A stretch of 64,000 nucleotides of DNA from Streptomyces sp. NL15-2K (GCF_030551255.1 NZ_CP130630.1:9857001-9921000); one strand, 5' to 3'. Counted from the stretch's first letter, positions 7,996 through 16,771 are shown. Translations and numbers: made by a program. Notes: generated by a model not told the origin, from the sequence alone.

Positions 7996-8801
7996 CGGGC
8001 CGTCATGGCCGTCCGGTCCTGTGGCTCGCGGGGGCAGCCGCGACGGCCGTGGTCGCCCTCGCACTGCTGGGCCCTTTCCTGGCCGGTTCACACACGGCGT
8101 CGGTCGGCGTGCCCTTTCTGCCACCCGGTGGTGGGCACCTGCTGGGCACCGACGTCCTGGGCCGAGACGTGCTGAACCGGGTACTGGCCGGTGGCTGGAT
8201 CGTCGTGGCGCTCGCGACCGGCGCGACCGTGCTGGCCACCACCTTGGGCCTCGTCCTCGGGGTGCTGTCCGCGCTGGCGCGGCGTCGCAGCGGTGAGCTG
8301 CTGTTCCGGGGGCTCGACGTGCTCGTGGTCATCCCCGCCGTTCTGCTGCTTCTCGTGCTCGCCACCGGCTTTCCCGGCAGCGACCTGGCCGTGCTGCTCG
8401 CGGTCGCTCTCACCACGGCCCCGCTCTCGGCACGGGTGGTGCGGGCAGCCGCCCAGCAGGTGGTCACCACCGGCTATGTCGAGGTCGCACTGTCCAGAGG
8501 GGACAGCAAGCTGACGGTGCTGGTCAGGGACATCCTGCCGAACATCCTTCGTCCCGTGCTCGCCGACACCGGCCTGCGCTTCGTCGCCGCGGTCTACCTG
8601 ACCTCCACGGCCGGCTTTCTGGGGCTCGGCGCCGGGGCACCGGCAGCCAACTGGGGCCGAATGGTGGCGGAGAACCTCCCGGGCGCGTCACTGACGGTGT
8701 GGCCGCTCGTCGTACCGACCGTACTGCTCGTGGTGTTCACCGTCGCGGTCAACCTGCTCACCGACGAACTCGCCCACCGGATCGACAGGGGGGACACATG
8801 A
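7992..8801 (+). CDS. ABC importer permease, DppC/NikC type
   Basis: The 269-aa permease starts at ATG 7992, overlapping the previous stop by 4 nt. The motif LLGTDVLGRDVLNRVLAGG near residue 50 is the hallmark of the second permease of Dpp/Nik systems. The EAA loop reads GYVEVALSRGDSKLTVLVRD. About six hydrophobic segments follow. It pairs with the upstream permease and the fused ATPase downstream. No defect is visible. Confidence 0.9.
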   Translation: MTGRHGRPVLWLAGAAATAVVALALLGPFLAGSHTASVGVPFLPPGGGHLLGTDVLGRDVLNRVLAGGWIVVALATGATVLATTLGLVLGVLSALARRRSGELLFRGLDVLVVIPAVLLLLVLATGFPGSDLAVLLAVALTTAPLSARVVRAAAQQVVTTGYVEVALSRGDSKLTVLVRDILPNILRPVLADTGLRFVAAVYLTSTAGFLGLGAGAPAANWGRMVAENLPGASLTVWPLVVPTVLLVVFTVAVNLLTDELAHRIDRGDT

Positions 8802-10261
8802 CCGACGCGGTCGCGGACATCGAGAACCTGTGCATCGGGCCGGAGAGCGGCGGGCCGGATGTCGTGGACTCGGTCCGGCTGAGTGTCGCCCGGGGTGAGG
8901 TGCTCGGCCTCGTCGGCGCCTCGGGCTCGGGCAAGACGACGGTCGCCCTCAGCCTGCTCGGTTATCTCAAGCCCGGGCTGACGCTCAGGTCCGGAACGGT
9001 CCGGGTCGCGGGCACCGACCCTTTTGTCACTCCCTCGCTGCGCGGGCGGTTCGTGTCCTACCTCGGTCAGGACCCGATCGCGGCGCTGAACCCGGCCCGC
9101 CGCATCGGTGGCCTGCTCGTCGAGACCACGCGCCGGCGCCTGCCCGGCCGGGAGGACGGAGATGTACGCCGCGACGTCCGCCGGCTTTTCGAGCGCATGG
9201 AACTGCCGACGGGCGACGACTTCCTCAAGCGCTACCCCCACCAGCTCTCCGGCGGCCAGGCCCAGCGGGTCGCGCTGGCCATCGCGCTGTGCGGCAGTCC
9301 CCGACTGCTGGTACTGGACGAACCGACCAGCATGCTGGACGCGGCCACGGCCCGCGACGTACAACGCCTGCTCGGCACTCTCCTCGCGGACGGAGAGACC
9401 GCCACCGTACTGGTCAGCCACAACCCGGGGCTGGTGTCCGCACTCGCCCACCGCGTCGCGGTGATGAGCAAGGGCACATTGGTGAGTACCGGCCCTGCGT
9501 CGGCCACAGCCGGCGTGCCGCATCGCCGGGCTCCCGTGACCGATGTCGAACGGCCGCCGCGGCTCGTCATGGAAGACGTATCCGCACGCCACGGCCGCAC
9601 GACCGTGCTGGAACGAGTGTCCTTCGGCATTCCCGCAGGCGGTTGTCTCGCCCTGGTCGGGCCTTCCGGCAGTGGCAAGTCAACCACCGCTCGCTGCCTG
9701 ATCGGCCTGCACCGCCCGTCCACCGGCACCATCCGTCTCGACGATCAACCACTGGCAGCGGACAACCGGAGACGGTCAGCTCAGCAGCGCCGTGCCATCC
9801 AGTTCGTCGCCCAGGACTCCGCGGGTGCACTCAACCCACGCGAAACGGTTCGCGCGGCGCTTCAGCGGCCGCTGCGTGGCGCACGACGGCTGGACAAGCA
9901 GACCGGCGACGCCGAAGTCACCGAGCTGCTGGCACGGGTGGGGCTGGCGGAGGACATCGCGAACCGGCGCCCTGGCCAACTCTCCGGCGGCGAACGTCAG
10001 CGGGTCAATCTGGCCAGAGCCCTCGCCGCCCGCCCCGAGATACTGGTCTGCGACGAGATCACCTCCGCGCTGGACACCTCCACCGCGGCCACTGTGATGG
10101 ACCTGCTCGACACGCTGCGCCGCGAGCTCGACCTCTCCGTCCTGCTCATCACGCACGACGCGAACCTGGTCGCCGAACACGCCGACCGCGTGCTGGTCAT
10201 GTCGGCAGGCCGGATCGTGGGGACCGGTGCTCCAGCTCCGACGACGTACGCAGGAACCTGA
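8798..10261 (+). CDS. Fused double ATPase of the Opp/Nik-type importer (DppD-DppF fusion)
   Basis: The 487-aa protein contains two complete ABC ATPase domains. Domain 1 has Walker A GASGSGKTT (about 40-48), signature LSGGQ and Walker B LLVLDE. Domain 2 has Walker A GPSGSGKST (about 285), signature LSGGE and ILVCDE. The usual separate D and F subunits are thus one polypeptide. The short linker (about 230-255) carries no extra domain. The gene starts inside the previous stop (ATGA). Its 3' end overlaps the convergent hydrolase gene by 65 nt. It would energise uptake of the ligand bound by the upstream lipoprotein. The Zur box before the operon makes a zinc metallophore the best candidate. Confidence 0.9.
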   Translation: MTDAVADIENLCIGPESGGPDVVDSVRLSVARGEVLGLVGASGSGKTTVALSLLGYLKPGLTLRSGTVRVAGTDPFVTPSLRGRFVSYLGQDPIAALNPARRIGGLLVETTRRRLPGREDGDVRRDVRRLFERMELPTGDDFLKRYPHQLSGGQAQRVALAIALCGSPRLLVLDEPTSMLDAATARDVQRLLGTLLADGETATVLVSHNPGLVSALAHRVAVMSKGTLVSTGPASATAGVPHRRAPVTDVERPPRLVMEDVSARHGRTTVLERVSFGIPAGGCLALVGPSGSGKSTTARCLIGLHRPSTGTIRLDDQPLAADNRRRSAQQRRAIQFVAQDSAGALNPRETVRAALQRPLRGARRLDKQTGDAEVTELLARVGLAEDIANRRPGQLSGGERQRVNLARALAARPEILVCDEITSALDTSTAATVMDLLDTLRRELDLSVLLITHDANLVAEHADRVLVMSAGRIVGTGAPAPTTYAGT

Positions 10262-10991
10262 CCACGATGTCCCGCGTGGTCGCGGGCTGTTCCAGGTGCG
10301 GTGAGTGACCACAACCCGCCAGCTCGGCGCGACTGATCGGCCCGTTGACCCCCCTCGCGATCGCGTCGAGCTGGCCGAGAGTGCCGTACTCGTCCTGTGT
10401 TCCCTGCACCAGGAGAACGGGACACGAGATGTCCTGCAAACGGTCTTCGATGTTCCAGTCGGCGAACTGCGGGGAGAGCCAGACCTCCGACCACGACCGG
10501 AAGACGGTGTCCGGGTCGTCGTGGAAGACCGCCAGCCTTTCAGCGAGTCCGCCGCTGCTGAACCGGCACCTGGCCCTGGCGATGCCCCCCAGGGTTTCGG
10601 GCTCGACGAAGACGTGCGGCGCGATCGCGACCACAGCGGCGGTGGGGAGCCTGCCGGCGGCAAGGAGAGCGATCGAGGCTCCGTCGCTGTGCCCGATCAG
10701 GATCGGCCGGCGCAGCGACAGCCGTGCCAGCACTTCGGGCAGTACGTGATCGGCTTCGTCGTGCAGGTAGCTCGTGGAGCGCGCGGTCGCGGGCGGTGCC
10801 GAGCCGCCGTGCCCGTGCCGTGAGTACACGAGAGCGGACCGTCTCGTCTCCTTGGCGACAACGTCCGGAAACCGCGACCACATCGCGGCGCAGCCGAGCC
10901 CCTCGTGGAGGAACACGAGCGGTTCGAGATCCGGGTCACCGTCGATCAGCCGGCATTCGACCTCGCCGCCGGTCAGGTCAAGGCGCAGCAC
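10197..10991 (-). CDS. Alpha/beta hydrolase, last gene of the NRPS operon
   Basis: The 264-aa protein has the alpha/beta-hydrolase layout: an oxyanion-region FLHEGLGC, the nucleophile elbow GHSDGAS (Ser near residue 100), an acid in VQGTQDEYG and the catalytic His in LAGCGHSPHLEQPA. It starts 6 nt after the preceding acyl-CoA-dehydrogenase gene stop, so it is part of the operon. Its 3' end overlaps the convergent ATPase gene. It could hydrolyse an intermediate or release zinc from the imported metallophore by cleaving it, as esterases do for some siderophores. That is inference, since the substrate cannot be read. No signal peptide is seen, so it acts in the cytosol. Confidence 0.82.
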   Translation of the reverse strand: MLRLDLTGGEVECRLIDGDPDLEPLVFLHEGLGCAAMWSRFPDVVAKETRRSALVYSRHGHGGSAPPATARSTSYLHDEADHVLPEVLARLSLRRPILIGHSDGASIALLAAGRLPTAAVVAIAPHVFVEPETLGGIARARCRFSSGGLAERLAVFHDDPDTVFRSWSEVWLSPQFADWNIEDRLQDISCPVLLVQGTQDEYGTLGQLDAIARGVNGPISRAELAGCGHSPHLEQPATTRDIVVRFLRTSSELEHRSPRSGLPT

Positions 10992-10997
10992 GTCGCC

Positions 10998-12179
10998 TCA
11001 CCAGTCCAGGTTGCGTGCGTCGAACACGTCGAAGCCGAGGGCCGCCTTTCCCACGTACGCCAGGCAGTCCGCGGATGTGGCGGGCATGACCGCGCAGAAC
11101 TGGGCCTCCCGCGCGAGCCGTTGCAGCGGACTGCCCGCGTGCAGGGCGCGGGAGCCGCAGAGCCGTACCGCCTCGGCCGCGACCCTGGGCCCCAGCTCAC
11201 CGACGCGGTACTTGGCCGCGTACACCGCCGTGTTGGCCTCCAGACTGCCTCGCTGTGCGTCCACGAGGCGGGCTGCCCCATGGACCAGCGCTCGCGTGGC
11301 CTCGATCTCGACGCACAGCCGGCCGATGTCCGCCTGCACCGTCGCCGAGCCGCGGCGGCGATCGTCCCCGGCGAGTGTGTCCAACACGAACCGCCGTACG
11401 GCTTCCGCTATCCCGAGGTATGCGCCCATGTACCCGGCGGTCATCCAGTGCGGCTCGCGTACGAGCTTGAACAGCGACATGCCTTCGACCCCGAGGAACA
11501 GCCGACCGCGCGGGACCTCGACGCCCGTCATCGTCATCGTCGCGGTTTCGGTGCCGCGCAACGCCGCACCGTCCCAGAACCGGCCGAATGACACCCCGGC
11601 GTCGTCGGCCGACACGACGAAGTGGGACACCTCGTCGTGCTCTTCGGAATCCTCGTGCCGCGCGGCCACGACGTAGTAGTCGGCGACTCCGGCGAGCGAG
11701 ACGAAGGACTTCTCGCCGTCCAGCACGTAACCCGCATTCGTCTTCCGGTAACTCGTGCGGATCTCTCGCAACCTCGCACCGCTACCGGATTCGGAGACGG
11801 CAGAGGCGAACATCCGCCCGTGGTTGACGATCTCGGAGAACACCCACGCGCGGAACTCCTCCGCAGCGTCGGGCAAGGGCGTGTCCGCCGTCTCACAGAG
11901 GGAGCCGATGGCCACGTTGTGCATGTTGAAGCCCAACGCGATGGCGGCGTCGCCTGTGGCCAGCGTCTCCAGCACCCTGGTGTGTTCGAGGAAGGACGCG
12001 CCTTCACCCCCGTTCTTCGCGGGAATGAGCAGCCTGAGCAGTCCGGCCTCGCGCACCGCCTGGTAGCCCTCGTGTGCGCTCGCTGTGCCCCTGTCCACGT
12101 CGTCGGCCGTCGGCCGCAGCGTATCGGCGAGCGCGTCCACCCGTTCGAGCAGCGGTTCCGCTTCTGTCCTGGTGTACAT
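10998..12179 (-). CDS. Acyl-CoA-dehydrogenase-fold flavoprotein, divergent active site
   Basis: Starting at ATG 12179 (GAGGAG upstream), the 393-aa protein shows the acyl-CoA dehydrogenase fold: N-terminal helices, the middle beta domain (SESGSGARLREIRTSYRKT, VLDGEKSFVSLAG) and the C-terminal helical domain. The YEGTNE-type segment that carries the catalytic Glu in many members is replaced by PATSADCLAYVG. In the alternative helix position I see no obvious base. It may therefore be an oxidase or flavin monooxygenase of this fold rather than a simple dehydrogenase. The gene lies 11 nt after the second dehydrogenase gene, and both follow a carrier protein and an adenylase. It probably oxidises a carrier-bound amino acid or a later intermediate. 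Confidence 0.8.
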   Translation of the reverse strand: MYTRTEAEPLLERVDALADTLRPTADDVDRGTASAHEGYQAVREAGLLRLLIPAKNGGEGASFLEHTRVLETLATGDAAIALGFNMHNVAIGSLCETADTPLPDAAEEFRAWVFSEIVNHGRMFASAVSESGSGARLREIRTSYRKTNAGYVLDGEKSFVSLAGVADYYVVAARHEDSEEHDEVSHFVVSADDAGVSFGRFWDGAALRGTETATMTMTGVEVPRGRLFLGVEGMSLFKLVREPHWMTAGYMGAYLGIAEAVRRFVLDTLAGDDRRRGSATVQADIGRLCVEIEATRALVHGAARLVDAQRGSLEANTAVYAAKYRVGELGPRVAAEAVRLCGSRALHAGSPLQRLAREAQFCAVMPATSADCLAYVGKAALGFDVFDARNLDW

Positions 12180-12190
12180 GTCTCTCCTCG

Positions 12191-13351
12191 TCAGTTCTGT
12201 ACCGGCAGCCCGAGCCCGCGTGCCACGGACACCCGCAGCAGGTCGTTGGGACCGGCGTAGGTGGAGGCGGCCATGGGGTCGGCCAGGTCGGCGGTGAGCC
12301 CGGATTCCTCGATGAACGCGCGCACGCCGCCGAGGGCCGCGGCGTGCCGGGTGAAGGACAGATAGTCCTCGGCGATGGAGATCTTGGTGAGCGCGGCGTC
12401 CACGGTGAGCTGGTTCGTACGCACGCCACGGTCGAGCCGTTCCGCCATCCCGTACAGGAGCCGGCGGCAGCGCAACAGCGCCAGGGCCATGTCCGATATC
12501 CGTCCGGCGACCAGGTGGCTGGCTCCCATGCGGCGGCCGAAGTGCTGCCGGGAGGTCGCCCAGGCGATGGTCCTGTCCAGCACCCGGCGCATGGGCCCGA
12601 GCGCGTAGGACAGCAGCAGACCCCGTTCCCAGGTCGTCGTGGCGGTCAGCAGGGCGAGCCCTGCGCCTTCCTCGCCGACCATGCTGTTCGCGGGAAGGCG
12701 CACCTCGTCGAAGTCCAGCGCCCCCATGGGGGCGTCGACGAGTGCCGTCTTGGGGAAGGGAGAGCTGCGGGAGACACCCGGTGCGGCGAGGTCGACCAGG
12801 AACGGGGAGAGGGCGAAAGGGTGGGCACCCGGCGAGGTACGGGCGAACACCAGCGCGATGTCGGCCACCGGGGCCGCCGTGACGTACGCCTTGCGTCCGG
12901 TCAGCACGAAGCCGCCGTCGTCGAGCCGGTCGGCGCGCGTTTCCATGGCCAGGGGGTCGCTCCCGCCGCCTTCCTCGGTGAGTGCGTGGCACAACAGCAC
13001 CTCGCCGTTCGCGACCGCGCCCAGGTCGCTCCACGCCTGGCCGGACAGCACGTCACGCAGGGGGAACTGCAGGCCGAACCACTGTGAGGCCATGGCGTAG
13101 CACAGACCGGCCGGGGCGCCGGCTCGACCGATTCCTTCGATGGCGGTGACGGCCCGCGTCACGGGGCCGAGCTCACCGGTTTCCTGCTGGCCCGGAGGCT
13201 GTCGGTCGCCGAGGACACCGAGTCCGGCCACGGCTCGCCATTGGTCACGGAATCCGGATGTCTCCAGCTTCGCGACGACCGGGTCTGCTCGCAGTGCCAT
13301 GTCGTCGACCGCGGCCTCGATGCTCGGGCTCTGTGCGAAGGTCGCGTTCAT
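12191..13351 (-). CDS. Acyl-CoA-dehydrogenase-like oxidase, probable prolyl-carrier-protein dehydrogenase
   Basis: The 386-aa protein has the ACAD motifs CHALTEEGGGSDP (flavin/substrate loop) and, in the C-terminal domain, RQHFGRRMG. The usual YEGTNE Glu is absent (YAGPND). A Glu in WERGLLLSYALGP aligns with the catalytic base of isovaleryl-CoA dehydrogenase. PltE, RedW and CloN3, which oxidise prolyl-S-carrier to the pyrrolyl thioester, belong to this branch. The start overlaps the carrier-protein gene by 4 nt, and that gene overlaps a prolyl-type adenylase. Together they form the known three-part pyrrole-2-carboxyl system. The substrate assignment rests on this context and on the adenylase pocket. 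Confidence 0.82.
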   Translation of the reverse strand: MNATFAQSPSIEAAVDDMALRADPVVAKLETSGFRDQWRAVAGLGVLGDRQPPGQQETGELGPVTRAVTAIEGIGRAGAPAGLCYAMASQWFGLQFPLRDVLSGQAWSDLGAVANGEVLLCHALTEEGGGSDPLAMETRADRLDDGGFVLTGRKAYVTAAPVADIALVFARTSPGAHPFALSPFLVDLAAPGVSRSSPFPKTALVDAPMGALDFDEVRLPANSMVGEEGAGLALLTATTTWERGLLLSYALGPMRRVLDRTIAWATSRQHFGRRMGASHLVAGRISDMALALLRCRRLLYGMAERLDRGVRTNQLTVDAALTKISIAEDYLSFTRHAAALGGVRAFIEESGLTADLADPMAASTYAGPNDLLRVSVARGLGLPVQN

Positions 13352-13629
13352 GCCGGTTCACCCTGACACTGCCCGGCACCGGCACGAATGTCGGCGATGG
13401 CGTTCCACAGCAACAAAGGCGTGCGGAAGTTGGCTGCCACCACGGAGTTTTGCGGGAACGTGATCCCCGTGCGCTGCTCGACCTGGGCCACGATGCGCAT
13501 GATGGTCAGCGAATCCAGCAGCCCGGATACGAGCAAGGGCGTGTCGGCTGCGATCCCCTCCGAGGCGAGCCGGTCGGCGTCGTTCAGATTCTCCTCGATC
13601 AGGACGCAGAGGTCGTCGACTGTCTTCAT
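13348..13629 (-). CDS. Free-standing peptidyl carrier protein
   Basis: This 93-aa acidic four-helix protein has the phosphopantetheine attachment site SGLLDSLTIM with Ser40. It resembles the discrete carriers PltL and RedO that hold proline for oxidation to pyrrole. It overlaps the adenylase gene upstream and the dehydrogenase gene downstream by 4 nt each, which implies stoichiometric synthesis. A phosphopantetheinyl transferase is needed for activity, and none is present in the window. Confidence 0.9.
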   Translation of the reverse strand: MKTVDDLCVLIEENLNDADRLASEGIAADTPLLVSGLLDSLTIMRIVAQVEQRTGITFPQNSVVAANFRTPLLLWNAIADIRAGAGQCQGEPA

Positions 13630-15158
13630 GGCGTGACTCCTTGGCCGGTCAGCCGCGAGGCCAGGGCCTCGCGGTCGATCTTTCCTCGTCCGTTCTCCGG
13701 GAGCGCGTCCACGAGCTCGATGCGGTCGGGTAGCGCGCTCGCCTGGAGTACCGAGCCCACCGCACGGCGAACCTGGTCCGACGGCACTCCGTCCGTCACG
13801 ACGAACAGCCAGATCTCGCCGTGGACGGAGACGTCGGGCCGCCAGACGGCGGCACAGGAACGCACACCGGGAATCTCGCGTACGACGCTTTCGATCTCAG
13901 GCAGCTCGATCCGGTGGCCTCGGCGCTTGATCTGATGGTCGCGGCGGCCCCGCAGGTAGAGCTTGCCGTCACTCCCGTACCTGGCCAGGTCGCCGGTGAG
14001 GTAGGCCGCAACCGTGGTGCCGTCACCGGAGACGACCGGCACGGTCTGCTCGTGCAGCTCGCCGTCCTGCAGATAACCGAGGAAGACCGAGGGCCCGGCA
14101 ACCGCGATCTCACCTTCGGATCCGGCCCTTCCCTCGTCGTCCACGAGCTCGACGCGCGTGTCGCTGATCGGGCGGCCGATGGACAGACCGGCGGCGGCCG
14201 ACCAGTCCCTCGGCAGCTTCTCGAAGGTGCACACGTTGGTTTCCGTCGGGCCGTAGAGGTTGTAGAAGGCGCGGTCGGCGAACACCTCGGTGTAGCGCTG
14301 CAGGCCGGCTTGCGGAAACGGCTCACCGGCGAAGGCGATGACGCGTAGATCGGGCGGTGGTTGTTCGGCGATGCCTCCCCGGTCGAGCAGGGCCATCCAC
14401 AACGTCGGAACCGCGTAGAACAGTGAGATCCGTTCCTCGGCCAGCCACCGGACGGCATCGCGAGGGAACGACTTGTAGGGCTCGGGCATCAGGCACAGGC
14501 AGGCGCCGGCCATCGCGCTGCCGAAGATGTCGAAGGTGCTCAGGTCGAAGGTGAGGGCGGACTGCGAGCCGATGCGGTCGGTGGGCCCGGCACCGAACTC
14601 GCCAACCGCCCATTCCACGAAGTGCAGCACGTTCCGGTGCGACAGCAGCACTCCCTTGGGGGTGCCGGTGCTGCCGGAGGTGAACAGCAGGTACCCGCCT
14701 CCGGTGTCACGCGGTGGCCCGGCGTCGTTGAAGGCCAGCACCTGCAGCGTGGGCCCGAGCCGCACGACCCGTGGCCGTTGCGGGCCGAGCAGTGCGGTAG
14801 CCGCGTCGGTGCCCACCCGTGTGGACGTGACCAGCATGTCGAGCCCGGCGTTGCGTACGATGCGCGCCGTTCGCTCGGGCGGGTCGGTCACCTCCATCGG
14901 TGCGGCGACGGCGCCCACCCGAAGTGCCGCGTAGAGAACGGCGAGTGCGTCGAGTGACTTGGTCACGTACACGCCCACGCGATCGCCCGGCCGCACGCCG
15001 GCCTTCACGAGCCCATCGGCGAGGCCGTCGACCAGCCGGTCCAGACGGGCGTATCGGATGGTGCGGTCGCCGTCCACGACCGCGGGCCGGTCGGGATGGT
15101 CGACGGCCGCTGCGGCCAGCAGTTCGTCGAGACGCTGCACCTGTGGCGTCGCGCTCAT
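13626..15158 (-). CDS. Free-standing amino-acid adenylase, prolyl-AMP ligase type
   Basis: The 510-aa ANL enzyme has A3 FTSGSTGTPKGV, A4 FDLSTFDIFG with the amino-acid-binding Asp, A5 NLYGPTETNVC, A7 YLTGDLARY, A8 RRDHQIKRRGHRIELPEIE and A10 ENGRGKIDR. The pocket residues I can place (Asp235, Leu236, Leu322, Val330, Cys331 and the A10 Lys in GrsA numbering) fit the code of prolyl adenylases that feed pyrrole synthesis (PltF/RedM/CloN4). NLYGPTETNVC is typical of that group. It would load L-proline onto the adjacent carrier. It overlaps its neighbours by 4 nt. An alternative small cyclic or aliphatic substrate cannot be excluded without an assay. Confidence 0.85.
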   Translation of the reverse strand: MSATPQVQRLDELLAAAAVDHPDRPAVVDGDRTIRYARLDRLVDGLADGLVKAGVRPGDRVGVYVTKSLDALAVLYAALRVGAVAAPMEVTDPPERTARIVRNAGLDMLVTSTRVGTDAATALLGPQRPRVVRLGPTLQVLAFNDAGPPRDTGGGYLLFTSGSTGTPKGVLLSHRNVLHFVEWAVGEFGAGPTDRIGSQSALTFDLSTFDIFGSAMAGACLCLMPEPYKSFPRDAVRWLAEERISLFYAVPTLWMALLDRGGIAEQPPPDLRVIAFAGEPFPQAGLQRYTEVFADRAFYNLYGPTETNVCTFEKLPRDWSAAAGLSIGRPISDTRVELVDDEGRAGSEGEIAVAGPSVFLGYLQDGELHEQTVPVVSGDGTTVAAYLTGDLARYGSDGKLYLRGRRDHQIKRRGHRIELPEIESVVREIPGVRSCAAVWRPDVSVHGEIWLFVVTDGVPSDQVRRAVGSVLQASALPDRIELVDALPENGRGKIDREALASRLTGQGVTP

Positions 15159-16771
15159 TCGGCTGATCCGTCGAGCAGTCCCGCGAGCACCTTCTTGTCC
15201 ATCTTCCCCACCGGCGTCAGCGGCATCTCGCTGAGCGTCCGCACCTCGTCGGGGGCTTTGTACGCGGCCAGTCCGCGGTCGGCGAGATAGGCGACGAGGT
15301 CCTTCCGGCTCGGCACGTCGGTGCCGTTCGGCACGATGAAGGCCACCGACCGCTCACCGAGAACCGGGTCGGGCGCGGGCAGCAGAGCAGCGGACCGGAT
15401 GCCTGGATGGGCCTGCAGGTGCCCTTCGACCTCGGGGGCGGCGATCTTCATCCCGCCCCGGTTGATCTGGTCCTTGCTGCGGCCCACCACGATGACGTGG
15501 CCGGAGCCGAGGCGGCGCACCAGATCGCCGGTGCGGTAGAAGCCGTCGAGGAAGTTCCCGGCGTGCTCGGGCCCGCGGTAGTACCCCCGCAGTGTGTACG
15601 GCCCGTTGGTGAGCAGCTCCCCTACCTCTCCCTCCGGTACGTCGACGTCGTGGCCGTCCACGACACGGAGCTCGTCGGCCTCGGAGATGGGCCTGCCCTG
15701 CGTCGTACTGATGATCTCGGCCGGGTCGTCCAGCCGGGTCAGACACAGCAGGCCCTCAGCCATGCCGAACACCTGCTGGATGGTGCAGCCGAAACCGGCG
15801 ATCATCTTCCTGGCCACGTCGTCGGAGAGCCGAGCGCTGCCGATCTGCAACACCCGCAGGCCGGAGAGGTCGGCCTCCGTGACACCGGCCTCGTCCAGCC
15901 AGACGGGAGCGAGCTGCGGGTTGATCGCCGTGATCGTCACGCCTTCTCGCTCGATCAGCTCGAAGCAGTAGCCGGGGTCGGGGGTGGCCGCCATCACGAC
16001 GGTTCCGCCGACACTGAGCGCGCCGAGCACCCCGGGGCAGTTCATGGTGTAGTTGAACGCCACCGGCAGGGTCGCCATGTACACGGCGTTCTCGTCGAGG
16101 GCGCATACCTCGGCGGCGGCCCTGGCGTTGTACAGGTAATCGTCGTGGGTCCGTGGAATCAGCTTGGGCAGTCCGGTCGTGCCACCGGAGAGCAGCAGCA
16201 GCGCCAGGTCGCCCGCGTCGGCGGGGCTGGAGACCGGTGTGCCGGACGACGCCGAGGCCAGATCGTCGAAGGCGGTGAAGCCGCTCTCGCCAGGGTCGCC
16301 GACGACGATGACGTGTTCCAGCGCCTCGCCGGCCGCCCGGACCGTCTGGGCCAGTTGGCGGTAGTCGAACCGCGCGTGCACATCGGGGATGACGTATGCG
16401 GTGGCCCCGGAGAGCCGGGCGAGGTGGATCATCTCGCTGTGCCGGTGGCCCGGCTGAGCGTGCACCGGCACCGCGCCGAGCTTCATCAGTCCGAACCACA
16501 ACACCAGGAACTCCACGCGGTTGGGCAGCTGGACCAGCACCCGGTCCCCGGCCCCGATCCCCAGGTCGCGCATACCGCGTGCCACCCGTTCGGCGCGCTC
16601 GGCGAGTTCGGCGTACGTGAGCCGCAGTCGATCGTCGACCACGGCGGTCCGGTCGCCGAACGTCTTCGTGAGCCGGTCGAGGAACTGGGGGTACGTCTCG
16701 CCCCGCCAGTAGCCCGCCGCGCGGTACGCGGCGGCATCCTCGGCCGGCCAGGCGACCATGTCGGCCGTCAT
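15155..16771 (-). CDS. Aryl-acid AMP ligase (DhbE/YbtE/MbtA family)
   Basis: The 538-aa enzyme activates an aryl carboxylate and loads it on the aryl carrier domain at the N-terminus of the large NRPS. Motifs: LLLSGGTTGLPK, GMAEGLLCLTRLDDP, YRTGDLVRRL, GRSKDQINRGGMKI and the A10 Lys in TPVGKMDKK. In the pocket, Asn240 (DhbE Asn235) is kept. Positions equal to DhbE Ser240 and Val337 are Cys and Leu, as in salicylate-activating members. DhbE His234 is Phe239 here, which is unusual. No salicylate synthase gene is in the window, so the aryl acid must come from elsewhere or be another acid. It overlaps the P450 gene by 4 nt. Confidence 0.9.
   Translation of the reverse strand: MTADMVAWPAEDAAAYRAAGYWRGETYPQFLDRLTKTFGDRTAVVDDRLRLTYAELAERAERVARGMRDLGIGAGDRVLVQLPNRVEFLVLWFGLMKLGAVPVHAQPGHRHSEMIHLARLSGATAYVIPDVHARFDYRQLAQTVRAAGEALEHVIVVGDPGESGFTAFDDLASASSGTPVSSPADAGDLALLLLSGGTTGLPKLIPRTHDDYLYNARAAAEVCALDENAVYMATLPVAFNYTMNCPGVLGALSVGGTVVMAATPDPGYCFELIEREGVTITAINPQLAPVWLDEAGVTEADLSGLRVLQIGSARLSDDVARKMIAGFGCTIQQVFGMAEGLLCLTRLDDPAEIISTTQGRPISEADELRVVDGHDVDVPEGEVGELLTNGPYTLRGYYRGPEHAGNFLDGFYRTGDLVRRLGSGHVIVVGRSKDQINRGGMKIAAPEVEGHLQAHPGIRSAALLPAPDPVLGERSVAFIVPNGTDVPSRKDLVAYLADRGLAAYKAPDEVRTLSEMPLTPVGKMDKKVLAGLLDGSAE

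Noticed and set aside
12180..12190. Internal promoter between the two dehydrogenase genes
   Set aside because: The 11-nt gap only holds a ribosome site, so it is an operon junction.
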